In this document: positions 49,040 to 60,800 of the stretch, piece after piece | How the letters are laid out: each line of letters starts with the position of its first letter | Numbering within the stretch: the first letter of the stretch is position 1 | Source of the DNA: Phyllostachys edulis | Taxonomy: Eukaryota > Streptophyta > Magnoliopsida > Poales > Poaceae | Length of the DNA: 64,000 bases | Assembly (NCBI GenBank): GCA_036346405.1 | Contig: CM070561.1 | Span: forward strand, 25,638,215 to 25,702,214 | Reading direction: 5' to 3' | Notes under the pieces: generated by a model | Databases searched by the model: none | What the model was told of the DNA's origin: nothing | The model's input: the letters and a program-made list of their open reading frames with translations, nothing else | Translations under genes and position numbers: made by a program

Positions 49040-49767
49040 ATGAAAAATATTGGCTAGCTAGATATATTTGAATAGGTGAAATTCCAAAGATCTTTGGCAA
49101 CTGATACTATGAATTTATGTAAGAAATTTCATCCTCACTTAGCATTGTTCCAACAGAATTTGTGTTTAGCCCAAGCTACAAGATTTACAAAACTATAGTT
49201 TCAGAGGTTACGGAATCTTGTTTTATAAAAACTTGAGTTAGTAAAATTATAGTTCACTTATTAATTAATTATGATATGATCAGAATGTTGTGAGTATATC
49301 GTGCATCTGTTTGAAACACATGAAATTCCGATGTAATCGCTTCAAATATAGGCATTTCATTGGAATTTCATACCAAAAAAACATCTAATTAATATAGCTA
49401 GGGGATGCATCATGGATATCTAGATATATATGAATTGGTGAAATTCCAAAGACCTTTGGCAACTGATACTACGGATTTTTTGTAAGAAATTTCATTCTGT
49501 CACTTAGCATTGTTCCAACAGAATTTGTGTTTAGCCCAAGCTACAATATTTACAAATTAAACTATAGTTTCAGAGGTTACGGAATTTTTTTTTATAACTT
49601 GAGTAAGTAAAATTATAGTTCAGTTATTAATTAATTATGATATGGTCAGAATGTTGAGTATATCAAGCATCTGTTTGAACGCATGAAATTCAGATGCAAT
49701 CGCTTCGAATATAGGCATTTCATTGGAATTTCATAGGAAAAAACATCTAATTAATATATATAGGGGC
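49040..49767. repeat. Two-copy tandem duplication, about 364 bp per unit
   Basis: Units about 49040-49403 and 49404-49767 share long identical runs (GTGTTTAGCCCAAGCTACAA, AGTTTCAGAGGTTACGGAAT, CATTTCATTGGAATTTCATA) and both end ACATCTAATTAATAT. A partial third copy lies at 48880-49035 (ATGAAAAATATTG, GCTAGGGGATG). Confidence 0.9.
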
Positions 49768-49854
49768 TTATGTTCCATTTTTTTCTACACAGTTACTGCA
49801 GTTGGTCCAAACTAAGATCCCAGTATAAACTTAGCCATTAAATACCTTTCTAAT

Positions 49855-50154
49855 TTACATCACACGCACCACAAAGGCACATAGAGGGAACCATGCTCGG
49901 CCGCAGAAGATACCGATGCTCACGCTCAGACCCTTGATTGGCACTGGCTTTCTCTCTCCAACGCAAGCCGTCCTCCATCCGCTGAAGTCACCTTCATTAA
50001 CGCGCAAAAGGCTTGAAGTTGAAGATTCCTGCCATCCGGTCAGCTTCCACGCTGCTTCGGCAATGGGATGCGAACTCAGACCTTCACCCTCAATCCCCAC
50101 TATTCCCTCTGGAAACGGCTTTACTACTACAAAGATAAGCTTTTCTCTACGCAC
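49855..50154 (-). other. Unrecognised 99-codon open frame
   Basis: Minus-strand frame with moderate composition (blocks VVVKPFPEGIVGIEGEG, HPIAEAAWKLTGWQE). The opposite strand is open too. I recognise no family. Could be an exon relic or chance. Confidence 0.2.
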
Positions 50155-50159
50155 AAAGC

Positions 50160-52146
50160 TACAAGCTTAATTATACTATCATGTCATATAAGTGAGCTTT
50201 TCCAACCATTTAATTATATATATCCGCTTCAGTCACAAGAGAGCGCATGATGCCCCACAATGTGTACAATCAAATCCTACTAATTTTGATTAAAGATATT
50301 GTTTAAAACGTATGGTTTGGAATTATGAAAATGATACGAGTGAATTTGTCATACAAAATATTTTCATAATATTGTACTTTTACAACTTTTATCAAATATA
50401 TAATAAAGATAATTTAGTTGTCAAAGAGAATCTTGCTAACTTTGAAAGTAAAAATCATCACTCTTTTGTGACTCGATCACTCTTTTGTCACTGGATGGAG
50501 TATATTAATACCAAGATTACAATCCTATCGATAATACGTGCTGCGAAGATTGAATTCTAATACCGGTAAACTGAGGACGCTGATATACGCGCGTAGGTGA
50601 TTTTCTAGAGGAAAATTGTTATGGAGTAGCATCGCTAAGACGCGGCCTTCTTGTTAGTGACAGTTCGTGGCACTCAGCGTTTGTAGTGGACTAGATTAGC
50701 ATCCTCCGCTTATAGCAAAAGAAATTCCGGAGCTAATCTAAGACTTGAAAGCTGAAGAAATGGTTGAGAGCACATGCCGACATGCGACCATTGGCTAGTT
50801 TTTTTGTGTGTTTTTTGGTAGGCTGACCATTGGCCAGTTGATGATTATCAGATTATGGTATCAACAATATGGTTGCGGAATAGACACTCATGTCATGTGA
50901 GACTATATGATCCTACAAAAACAATTAATTAACGAACACTGACACGGCAGATACATTACATAACCTATGTGGCTAAACGACAGCTATTGGAAGGATATAA
51001 TACTTCTTCGGACAGTAGTTTTCGTAGTTTATACTCCACTGGATCCATGGTTGTACGAACAGCTGCTAGTGTGGTTCCTGTTCGAGCATGAGAAGGGGCA
51101 GGATTGAATTGGTCAGCGTCATATAGCCAATTGCCCTTTAAAACAATCCCCATCTCTCTCTCTCTCTCTCTGGTATAAGATTGTAACAGAGTTGGGAGGA
51201 TACTGAGTAGCTAACGGGTCATTGTATATAAGTCAATTTCATCCAATTGCGCTCGACCTGGTAAGAATACACCGGATTGATACGTTGAAGTTGGAATTTT
51301 TTTTAGAAATATCATAGGAAACAGTATATTTTTTTGGTAAATAATCTGAAATTCCCGTGTCCCATACGGGCCTTATTTTCACGTCACTGTGCTATGCTCC
51401 TTTAACCGTGCAAAATTAATTTGTTAATTAATTTGACTTCCAAGCTACCTTTTTGCGGGAAAAGAGAATACTTTGCTAAATCACCTTACCGTGAAATGGG
51501 CGTTCAGCAAATTAACTTTCCTCCTTTCTAATGAATTACTAACAATTAAAATGGCCTCGCAGCAAATATGTACATATATATTGTATATAAATATCGATTC
51601 ATGTATCATTGTATGACTGACACTCGCGCTACTGATGATGGTACATATACATTATCATTGTTAGACCAGTAATAGAAGAGTTAGGACCAATGTTGATCAT
51701 CCAGGATTGTAGCAGATATCATAAGAAAATAACTTTAGTAAGACCCTCTTGATTTTCTTTTCAAAAGGTAGGATTTACTTGTCCTTTGTGGGTACAAATT
51801 CTGAACATTTGAATATAATGCACTCAGACAAAAATGTAAGTGTAAAAGAGACAACAAAATATGGAATAATAATGCTCACGATTGCACTGACGATTTTTCA
51901 TACCAGCCAGCACTTTCAATGTGAAACAGAGTGAAAAGAGTAGCTTAAGGTCTTACGCTAAAAATACCAGGAACAACCCAAAAAAGAGAGTGGTGCAGCG
52001 AGTACCGACCAAAGCACGTCAGCAAACACGCGGGGGAGCTATGTTCGGAACCATACATGTTCCCAATATGAACAAGACAACATTGCACCAGGACGGAACG
52101 AGTCACAGCCCAAACCTTGGGTTAGGCTAACTGTTTTTGGACCAAA
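50160..52146. other. Non-coding stretch with a (CT)n tract
   Basis: No supported gene. A CT dinucleotide run is at 51152-51171. A 62-codon minus-strand frame at 51153-50965 (contains MDPVEYKLRKLLSEE) is unexplained. Confidence 0.4.
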
Positions 52147-52252
52147 TTTGTATGTTTGATGATTTTTGAAAAGAATATTAATGTGCTTTTGATCTTAGAT
52201 TTGTATGTTTGATGATTTTTGAAAAGAATATTCATGTGCTTTTGATCCTAGG
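52147..52252. repeat. Perfect-length 53-bp tandem duplication
   Basis: Units 52147-52199 and 52200-52252 (TTTGTATGTTTGATGATTTT onward) differ by about three bases. Located 0.9 kb upstream of the WRKY gene. Confidence 0.93.
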
Positions 52253-52819
52253 CGTCGAGCTATAGCCCAAGTAATCCGAGACGTGGCTCCGCCTCTTGAT
52301 GGCAAAGTCATAGGATTATATCAAACGTTTCTTTAGATGTGCCCTCAATCTCAAAGGCCTCAAAAAAACATCAGGTAGAGGTTCTATATGGTGCATGCCT
52401 AGCTCGATCAGCTTGTCAGCATAGCGTAGTAACCGCAAACATAAAAAACCAACACCGAGCGAACGTAACAATAAGATAGCATGTACCATTATATTTAGCA
52501 CGATCAAACTAGCTAGCACATGGCACAGTACAGGACATCAGGAAACCTTCTAATTCGCCGGTTTTCACTTGGTCCCATGGTACAGTAACAATTTGGGTCC
52601 CATGGTGATATTGATTTCTCCAAACATCAAATACAAAAGAAAAATTTCCTGCAGTAACATTTTGGTTCCCATGCATTAATGCATATGGTGAAGATGTTCC
52701 AAACAAAGGGGGCCAAGCTGAAGCTTTTGTGACCCTTTAACTATTGTTTAGGCAACCAATTTAAAGCCGGTCCGGCATGCGACTGGCCAATCAAATCTCA
52801 GTCTCTAGTAAGCTTACGG
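52253..52819. other. Upstream region of the WRKY gene
   Basis: No gene. TGGTCCCATGG and related TTGGGTCCCATGGT words repeat near 52570-52600. A CCAAT motif is at 52789. Confidence 0.5.
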
Positions 52820-52849
52820 GTCAAAATCCTGTGCTTCCCCTCACTTGAC
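52820..52849. promoter_or_regulatory. Two W-box cores upstream of the WRKY gene
   Basis: GTCAA at 52820-52824 (W-box core on the minus strand) and TTGAC at 52845-52849 lie 35-65 bp upstream of the TATA box. TTGAC is the WRKY binding core, so autoregulation or cross-regulation is plausible; five-base cores are common by chance. Confidence 0.4.
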
Positions 52850-52882
52850 GCAAACGCACTTCGTTCCCCTTCTTCCTCCCCC

Positions 52883-52892
52883 GTTTATATAA
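52883..52892 (+). promoter_or_regulatory. TATA box of the WRKY gene
   Basis: TTTATATAAG lies about 230 bp upstream of the start codon and about 30 bp before a CT-rich stretch (52905-52960), a typical grass transcription start setting. The 5' untranslated region would be about 52915-53115. Confidence 0.7.
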
Positions 52893-53408
52893 GCACCACC
52901 CCTCTCCTCCCTTCGCTTCACTCCCGTCTCACCACCTCACCTCAACTCCAATCACTCTTCCATTAGCCTCTTCCACACACCTCGAGAAATCCTTGCGCAA
53001 TTCTTTCTTGCCTTCCAATTTTGCAACACCATTTTGATCGATTCTTGGCTTGTCTTGTGCTTCTACAACCTCGAGAATTAGAGAGGAATTTTCTAGAGGC
53101 AAGGAAGAGCAAGAGATGGATTGCATGGAGGGCAATGGAGGCAGCCGCCTGGTGGTCACCGAGCTGAGCCACATCAAGGAGCTGGTGAAGCAGCTCGAGG
53201 TGCAGCTGGGAGGGTCTCCCGAGCTCTGCAAGCACCTGGCCTCGCAGATCATCTCCCTCACCGAGAGGTCCATCGGCATGATCAAGTCCGGGCGCTTCGA
53301 CGGCCGAAAGCGCTCCGCAGGCGACGCCGGCCTCGACTCGCCGCTCTCGGCCACGCCCAGCCCCCTCAGCGACGTCTCCGACATGCCTTTCGAGACCAAA
53401 AAAAAGAG

Positions 53409-53530
53409 GTGAATAATTACTGAACAAGTTAAAGCATGCCATGAACTCATGATTCATGAATCAGTTGCAGTAGATTTTTCAGCTTCTTTTTGCTGAGTTG
53501 TTAAGTGTATGTTTCTTCTTGGATTTGCAG
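53409..53530 (+). other. WRKY intron 1
   Basis: GTGAATA donor and TTTGCAG acceptor; phase keeps the basic KKKRK stretch in frame. Confidence 0.88.
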
Positions 53531-53659
53531 GAAGACGATGGAGAAGCGGAAGCATCAGATTAGGGTGAGCTCAGCGGGAGGAGCGGAGACCCCGATCGAT
53601 GATGGCCATAGCTGGAGGAAGTATGGGCAGAAGGAGATTCTTGGAGCCAAGCACCCAAG

Positions 53660-54117
53660 GTTGGTACTACTTCACTTTTGGCACATTTCAGCACAAAGAT
53701 TTTTCTTTTTCAGAGCCTAATCCACACATGTTTTCGCAAGTGGCTACAAAATCATTGGCCTTGCTTTCTGTGAGATCATCGACATTTCTGCTTTTGGATT
53801 TGGATATTGTGGCTGCCCTTTCTTTCAGTGAAAGCTGCAGCCTTTCCTCTGTTCCCAAATGGTTGTCCTCCACTTGTCAGATGGGAACAGAGGATGGTGT
53901 GATTTTTCACTGGATGGAAAGTGTGGCGCACACCTGTTGCATCTGATTGGATATGTTATAAAGAAATAATGCTCCAATTGGATAGGTGATGCTATTTTGT
54001 GCTAATCTTGTTCTGACTTCACAACCATAAACTTTTCTGAAAAAAAATCAGAGTTCAAAACTGATCCTTCGCAAGGTTTTGTCCAGCATGTCTGATCTGA
54101 ATCGTGCAACATTGCAG
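53660..54117 (+). other. WRKY intron 2, inside the WRKY domain
   Basis: GTTGGTA donor and ACATTGCAG acceptor. It joins HPR to GYYRC exactly. Confidence 0.9.
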
Positions 54118-54711
54118 GGGCTACTACCGTTGCACGCACCGCAACTCTCAGGGATGCGCGGCGACGAAGCAGGTGCAGCGCACCGACGAGACCCGATGGT
54201 CTTCGACGTGACCTACCACGGCACACACACCTGTGTTCAAAGGGCGATGGCAGGGCAGGCTGCAGCCGGCAAGAGCCAGCCGGTGCAGAACCCGGACGCC
54301 CATAGCCTTCTTCAGAGCCTGAGCTCAAGCCTCACAGTGAAGACCGAGGGGCTGGCGGCAACGGAGCCCCAGGACTGGAGCACCATGCCGTTCTACTTCT
54401 CGCCGGTGAGCGGTCTGGCGCCGGAGCACAACCCGTTCTCCACTCCGTCGACGTCGGAGAACTGCTTCGCGCAGGGCGTGTCGGTGTCGCCGTCCCTCGT
54501 CTCGCCGGCGACCTCGGATTCCAACCACCTCTCCTTGGCCCCGTTCCCGGTGGCCGACGCAGAATGGGGGGCGCAGTCCGAGCTACAAGAATTGGTGTCT
54601 GCGCTCGTGGCCGTGACGAGCACGCCGGTGCCCGCCATGGAGACCGACTTCTCGGTGGACTTCGAGTTCGACCCGAGTTTCACCACTGATGTTTCCAGCT
54701 TCTTTGCATGA

Positions 54712-54975
54712 GATGCTGGCAAAGAGAAGAGTATCAATCCTTACATAGCTGATGAACACTAGAGATGCAACTAATGTGACCACCCTTTGAGCTCTGGCCT
54801 TTGTCCAGAGACAAAGGAGGGAAGAACATAAGTTTTTCTTCCTCGGTCAGTGCAGGTGTAAACTTTAGGAGATGAGAATAGTGCCTTTCTTTTTTGTTTC
54901 TTTTTTTTCCCGACTGCCATTGGGAGTGTTGCATTGTATTATTGATTTATGTCAAGAAAAATAAGATCATGTGAT
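54712..54975 (+). other. Probable 3' untranslated region of the WRKY gene
   Basis: No frame. A T-rich stretch (54888-54910) precedes AAAATAAGATC at 54957, a possible poly(A) signal region. The end is a guess. Confidence 0.4.
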
Positions 54976-56114
54976 GTTTGGCGCCATCGAAGAATTGTCT
55001 GTCTCTTGGGCTAGTAATTTTACTCCTGTTATACAATCTCACAGATAAACCTGACTAAAGCTTGAAAGATCACCTCTTATTATTGTATCCATCAAGATTA
55101 CTTCAAGAATAGAAGTATTAGCACATCAAAGTTAAAACGTGTTCCCTTAAGCCCAACAGCTGTGCAATTCTCAGACACTACCACGGGAGAATTGGACTGA
55201 GTAAATGACCTTTCATTGTCATGGTAAAAATCAATATGAAAGTTGGTCCAATTCGTTGTCTGATCTGAGCTTATGCAAACATATCTTTTTGAAAGAGATA
55301 ATCTAAGAAAACATTCAAAGCACGTCAACAGTCCATGGTGTCCAAACACTATTCCTAGTAAAAGTAGCAGGTCAAAGATGAAATCAGAACCAGAAAGCTG
55401 GGAGTAGTCATCATCACAATTAGGAAAAAGTTTCACTCCTTGTCATCTTCAAGAAACTGTAGAAACCGCAAGGGTTCACATTTGGAGCTTCAACATCTCC
55501 TCTTTGTCATCAGTCCTTCAATTTGCCGATGCAGAAATAGTCCTCGATGATATCAAAGACTCGTGCCATCTGGGCTGAAAGCGCGTCGAGTTATTGTATT
55601 TTTCTTAACCATAAAAAAAGAAAGGGCGCGAAAGTTGTGAAAGTGAATAATGGAAATACCAATAGCAAAATCAGATGTATCTCTCCTTGAGAAAAGGATA
55701 GGATAAGAAACATCACCATCGATGTTGTTGTTTAGAAATTAATTTACCCCTTTGGAGCACCCACGATCTGGATCTTCCTATTTAGTTCATCAAATTATTA
55801 ATGAGCTCGTGCAAGAATACATGGCCTCAGGGATCATCGATATGGACCTAGAATGTTTTTCAGGGGCCGGACACACACAGTTTCGGTGATAGCAGGAATA
55901 CATGAGCATTGCCCAAACACAGGAAATCATTGCACAATAACTTAGGATGATTCCAGCAATAGCAAATCATGGATAGACATCCTTTCCTAGTGTTTCCTCT
56001 CAAAAACCAGAGAGCCTGATTGCCTTTGCTTGTTGTTATAAGAGAAAACTACAAATATCCTTGATAGATGTTTACTAAGTTGGTTGATTGAATGATTTAA
56101 GTTGGGATACAAAG
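54976..56114. other. Non-coding stretch downstream of the WRKY gene
   Basis: Apart from the exon-like fragment at 55490-55575, nothing supported. The 112-codon minus-strand frame 55436-55098 is Leu/Phe-rich with no known domain. Confidence 0.45.
55490..55575 (-). other. Terminal-exon-like fragment, function unknown
   Basis: On the minus strand an acceptor-like CTTTCAG at 55575 is followed by a frame containing MARVFDIIEDYFCIGKLKD and two TGA stops. Composition looks protein-coding, but no further exon was found to the right and I cannot name the family. Possibly a gene relic. Confidence 0.25.
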
Positions 56115-57486
56115 TGTTGAGATATGCACTAGAGGCAATCATAAAGATGATTATATTTTGTTATGTTTATAATTTATTAGATAATATGTTATCTTGTTCC
56201 TATAATAATATCGTTAATATTTATTATCAAGTATGTGACTTGATTGTGAAACTCTATATTTTTGTGATGATTATTCTTAAATGTTCCCTAGTCGAAAACA
56301 TATGAGGACACATATGAATAAACTAGCATATGTATTGGTTGATAACCATGTTTCACGGGTCATAGATATGGAGATATCAAACCAGTAATATTGACACATA
56401 TTAGCGAACATAGGGTTGGAACGACCCACCATGAGACACTGCGAGAACATTGTTTTCTTACATGTCATCAGTTGGTCTCATTTACAATGCGTATGCTATG
56501 TCCTTAGACTTGAGGTCGTCGCACGTACTCGAGATACATAATGGCTCACTTATGGGTTGTCAAACGCTATTCCGTAATTGGGTAGTTATAAAGATAGCTT
56601 TCGGGTTTTATCATGATGCATGCAACGATACATGGTCGATCAAGATAGGATTTGCCCCTCCATGCAATGGGAGAGAAATCTCTAGGCCTCTCGAGTGATT
56701 GGATTCCAAAAATGCATAGCCATGCTACTCGCGGTTAAAGAGTTAACTGTAGTCGGGGAATTTGAGTCACGTGATCGAGAAAGAGTGGCCAAGCTAACCA
56801 ACAAGGATGGCACGTACTCGCCTTGAGCTTGACCAATATCGTGAGGCAAAATGAAATGCATATATGTTTTGTTGAGGTTCGTCTGATATGATCTTTACGT
56901 ATACTTGGGAGTCGGTATGTCTTGCTAGGGGCTGCTACCGATTAGTGGACAAGTAGGAGTACTCAGGCCATGTCCAAGTGTACACGAACCTATAGGGTCG
57001 CACACTTAAAGGGCTAGGATTTAATTTGGACAGTGATCCGAATTCTTATGGGACACGAGTTCCTAATGGGCCTCAAAGTTTGAGACCCATCATGGATGCA
57101 TATATAAAGGGGTGGTGGCATAGGGTTAAAGTGATTTTTGGAATTTCTAAAACCCTAGCAGTCACACCTTCCTCACCCAATACCATGCCACCGGCGCTAG
57201 TACTCCAGCGCGTGGTGTCCCTGCCCCGTATGCGTGGATATCTTGGAAGTGTTGATGCGAAGCATCAACACTAGGACGGCCCACAACTCATGACGATCAC
57301 AAGGAGCAGAAGGAGGAGACGTGCGGCTTGTACGATTACCACCGCACCAACATGCTACATCGACTCTACTTCCGCTACGAGTCTACGTGTCTAGTGGTAA
57401 TCTCGTGATATATTACTAGCGGAGGTTCCTTATTTACACGGTAGATTTTTGATTTTGTGCTAACGTAGCCTACCCATATTTCAACA
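56115..57486 (+). mobile_element. Ty1/copia 5' LTR
   Basis: 1372 bp starting TGTTGAGATATGCACTAGAG and ending TATTTCAACA, immediately followed by a primer-binding site. A TATA box is at 57101. The 5' flanking bases are CAAAG; the partner LTR is not in the window, so the duplication cannot be checked. ATGCACTAGAGGCAAT near the start is typical of a common grass copia family. Confidence 0.85.
57101..57109 (+). promoter_or_regulatory. TATA box of the copia LTR
   Basis: TATATAAAG about 990 bp into the LTR, upstream of the putative R region. Confidence 0.6.
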
Positions 57487-57487
57487 G

Positions 57488-57500
57488 TGGTATCAGAGCC
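57488..57500 (+). other. Primer-binding site (tRNA-Met type)
   Basis: TGGTATCAGAGCC directly after the LTR, the standard initiator-tRNA complement of plant copia elements. Confidence 0.9.
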
Positions 57501-57891
57501 ATCCCATCTAGTTTTAGATTCGAATTAGATGCATATTGTGATATGTGGGAGTCATAGATGTGATCTATTACTGTTTCTACTGGTCGTTCTATATAATAGA
57601 TTGATTTTAGCAATGGTCGATATGATCATCCATGCGCGATGGTCTCAAGATGGATTCATGATTGTTATTACGTGATCGTGTTTTCATAGTCGAATCATGA
57701 CTTGCCTCTACCGGTCGGTTTCCGTCATCGAGGCGGATAGTGAAGGTGTAAATCAATGGAGTGCGTGAAGATCAATCTGTTGATCGAATCGAGTTGCGAT
57801 CGGAAAGGGTTAATGTGATTAATCAATGCGATTTACATGGACGGAACAATATATTATATCTCGTAGTTCGGAAGCAGGATCACCATCAACA
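57501..57891 (+). other. Copia leader region, cut off by a gypsy LTR
   Basis: Untranslated leader after the primer site; no gag start appears before the long gypsy LTR at 57892, and no copia sequence was recognised beyond 62652. Confidence 0.6.
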
Positions 57892-60800
57892 TGTCGGACA
57901 CGGATTTGAGAATCCAAATCATCTGTGAAAACACTGCTATTCCTAGATCGATTACATAGCACTCACAGCACATTCTTTGAATCATTCATACAAGGCGTGA
58001 ACTAAAACATAAATATATTACAACACAGAGTGACATAGACCACGTCGGCTTGAGTTTTACAAAAGGGGCCGAACAAGGCCAACTTGATTACATTACATGA
58101 AAGCAATGAAATCTATAGCGGAAGAGAAAGGGGAGTGGGGCTCATCCCACCACAGGCAAGCGATTGGGGCAACCTGTGTACGACGGATATTAACCAAGAG
58201 CTGGATAATATCGGTTGTATGCAAGTACGAACGAGTCCACTTAGACTGGGGTGAGACCTAGACTATAGAACTATACTATTCCTCGTCGTTTCCTTGTCCA
58301 TCAGCTTCTGGGCCTTCATAGAATGTGTAGTCTCCTTGATCTTCATTGTCTGAAGGGTTTGGGGAGAGAGGCGAGAATGAGCACAACTTCTGTGCTTGTG
58401 AGTCAACACACAATGCAATAATATATATGTAAGGCTAAACAAGGGTGGCTTGGGTTCTTTTATTTGCTAAAGCAACATTTTCAATTAATCATAATTACAA
58501 ATTCCTATCACTTAGCATTTTAACAAATTGCATTTTATTAAAGAGAGTAATTGTGCAATATTTATTTCAGTAGAGGTTCCCTCCATCGGAAACTCTACAC
58601 CATGCATCTTTTGATTGGAGCTACCTCCAATTATTACCACCGCTGAGCTTGAAGGCTCGGGTAAAATCCAAACTCAAGGCTAGGTGAGCCCTCCACATTT
58701 TTCATACCATCCACAAAGTTTTTGAAATAGAACTAACTAAAGTTAAGTTTCCATGTCCGCCTTTGACCGTAAGCACGGCTGTTTAAATAGTTTAGACTCT
58801 GCAGAGGTTGTACACTGTACCCACAAGAGATAGTCATACTCGTTTCTCCACATGATTCCATAGTCAAGTGGTTGAGCGACCATCACAGTAACCTTTCAAA
58901 CTACCTTGCCCTTTCTGTCATCTCACCCATATGGGGTTACGCCCATACATTGCACAGGATCGTTGTACCACAGCGTTGGGCTTAGTTTTGGACTACCCAC
59001 AACCACTAGCAACTTCACCCATTCAAGCTGGATGTACCGCAAGCTTGTGCATTCCCTTTTCTCCACCCAATGAGATACATTCAGGGTTTAATAATTTTAC
59101 TAAACCTAGTTGTAGTTTGCAGACTTATGGTTGTACTTGTTTAACATGGGAGGTCGTGACAAGATTAAGTCCTTAATCCATCTAGGCGGTTCGTTCCACA
59201 TACCAACCACTCTCGTGCTCCTTGAGCACTCACCGCCTTGCCATCCGCCCAGATGTGGTACTAGCAATTATTAGAGTTTTGAGGAGTAAAACCAAATTAT
59301 TTCATTCCTTTCAGTCAATGGACCACCAATGACTGCCCAAAATCATTTCATGTTTGAAGAATGATGTTTGGGGTAATTTAATACCAGTACTTAAGCAAGT
59401 CTAGTATGTAAGCTAAGTACAACATATAACTAGTATTACCATATAGTTACTAGGGTGACATGGAATAATAGATTCAAATATCAATGGGTGGCATATTAAT
59501 TAATTAATCATCATATAGGTGTTTAACTACATTAAGCTTTAACATACATTTGATTAAAGAATTAAAACATACAATTTTGGTTAATTTCAATGAATATAAT
59601 TTACGTAAAATGTAGGATCAAAATAATTAAAGTATTGACTCGCCTTGGTTATAGGCAAGAGGATCTTGATATTCTTGGGTTTGATCAACTTGGAGGTCTC
59701 CGCATCTTCAAATCCTATTCTGACGAGCGTCTTAGAAAAAGGACACAAACAGGCAAAGAGAGCAAATAAATACACAAGAATAAACAAATAAACTCCAAAT
59801 TAAACAAGACCTATGCCATTAGCAAGATCTTGAATTTATAAAATTTTAGAAATAAATTTCATAATTTTTGGAGCTATAACAATGGAGAAGCGAATTCTGA
59901 AGATTGAATTGAATTAAAAAGAGAGAGAGAGAGAGAGAGCACAACATAGTGTGAACCTAGCTGAACTTGAACATCAAGTGCCGCCCATGGGAGCAGTCGT
60001 GAGTGGGGCCCATCTGGCGATCCACATGAAGGGGAAGCCGATGGTTTACTGTGGCGCGGGGCCCGCATGGTAGTGGAAGCAAAGTGGGTTTTGGACAACA
60101 TTAAGGCTAAAGATTGCAATTAATTAGGGGGGAGGGGTAAATTAACTCGGCTAATCGCTGCTTACGCAAATCCCAAATGGGATTTTGCCCTAACAATGTT
60201 GTCGGGCCGCTTAGCACTACGCTGGCAGCGTCTTCTTGGGCTCACTCTGGTGGGCTAGAGCGCAGAGCCGAGCAAGGTTAGGAACGGGGAGCTGGCGGGG
60301 GCGGCGGGCGTGACGATGACGCGACGGCCGAGGAGAGCTGGCCGCGCGGCAGTTGAGCTAAGCGGCGGACGGCTCAGTCCGCAGTGAAGGAGGTCCGGTG
60401 GCGGTTCGGGCCGGGGAAGGTGAGCATGGGTTTGCTCTGGGCGAGGCAGAGCTAATGTGCTCAACATGGAGGCCGAAGAGGGGCTGTAGACGGTGGCGGG
60501 TGTCAAAGAAGGCGGCAATCGGAGGTGAGGAAGACGGGCGATTGCGGCGGCTAGAGTGGCCAATCGTCAGTGGGGTCTTGGGGAAGGGTTCCTCGGCAGT
60601 AGGCTCACATGATGGGTCAAGGGTCTTGGGAGGTGGCCGGAGGCGGCTAGACAATGGTGGAGGCAAGACTGGCCAAAAGGAAGAAAAAGGTGCTTTCTTG
60701 ATGGGCTTACGGGGCTCAAGGGGCGACATGAGGAGCTCAATGGGGCACTGAGGCGCTTTATAGGCCATGGAGGAGGAGGAGAGCCAATGGGAGGAGGAGA

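Larger units (their letters stand above)
53116..54711 (+). pseudogene. Group III WRKY transcription factor (WRKY41/53-like), frameshifted as written
   Basis: Nuclear DNA-binding regulator expected to bind W boxes in defence and senescence genes. Exons 53116-53408, 53531-53659 and 54118-54711, with GT-AG introns of 122 and 458 bp. The second intron splits the Arg codon after KHP, the conserved position for this class. The start is the first in-frame ATG, 24 codons before HIKELVKQLE, a leucine-rich coiled-coil-like helix (about 15-55). A basic KKKRK spans the first exon junction. WRKYGQKEI is at 126-134 and CTHRNSQGC at 146-154, giving the C-X7-C spacing of group III. The HGTHTC half of the zinc finger is in another frame: one base is missing at 54190/54191 between TDE and DPMVF. 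The chain therefore stops after 171 codons (TGA 54209); with one more base, exon lengths sum to a multiple of three (339 codons). Acidic/Ser-rich C-terminus, stop 54709. True mutation or consensus error cannot be separated here. Confidence 0.93.

Noticed and set aside
49855..50154. 99-codon conserved gene
   Set aside because: No family recognised, and the opposite strand is equally open. Listed only as an unrecognised frame.
53050..53115. Upstream in-frame extension of the WRKY protein
   Set aside because: It would need a TTG start; the first ATG in frame is 53116 and the family N-terminus begins close to it.
55098..55436. 112-codon minus-strand gene after the WRKY gene
   Set aside because: Hydrophobic, no known domain, no splice sites linking it to the exon-like fragment at 55490.
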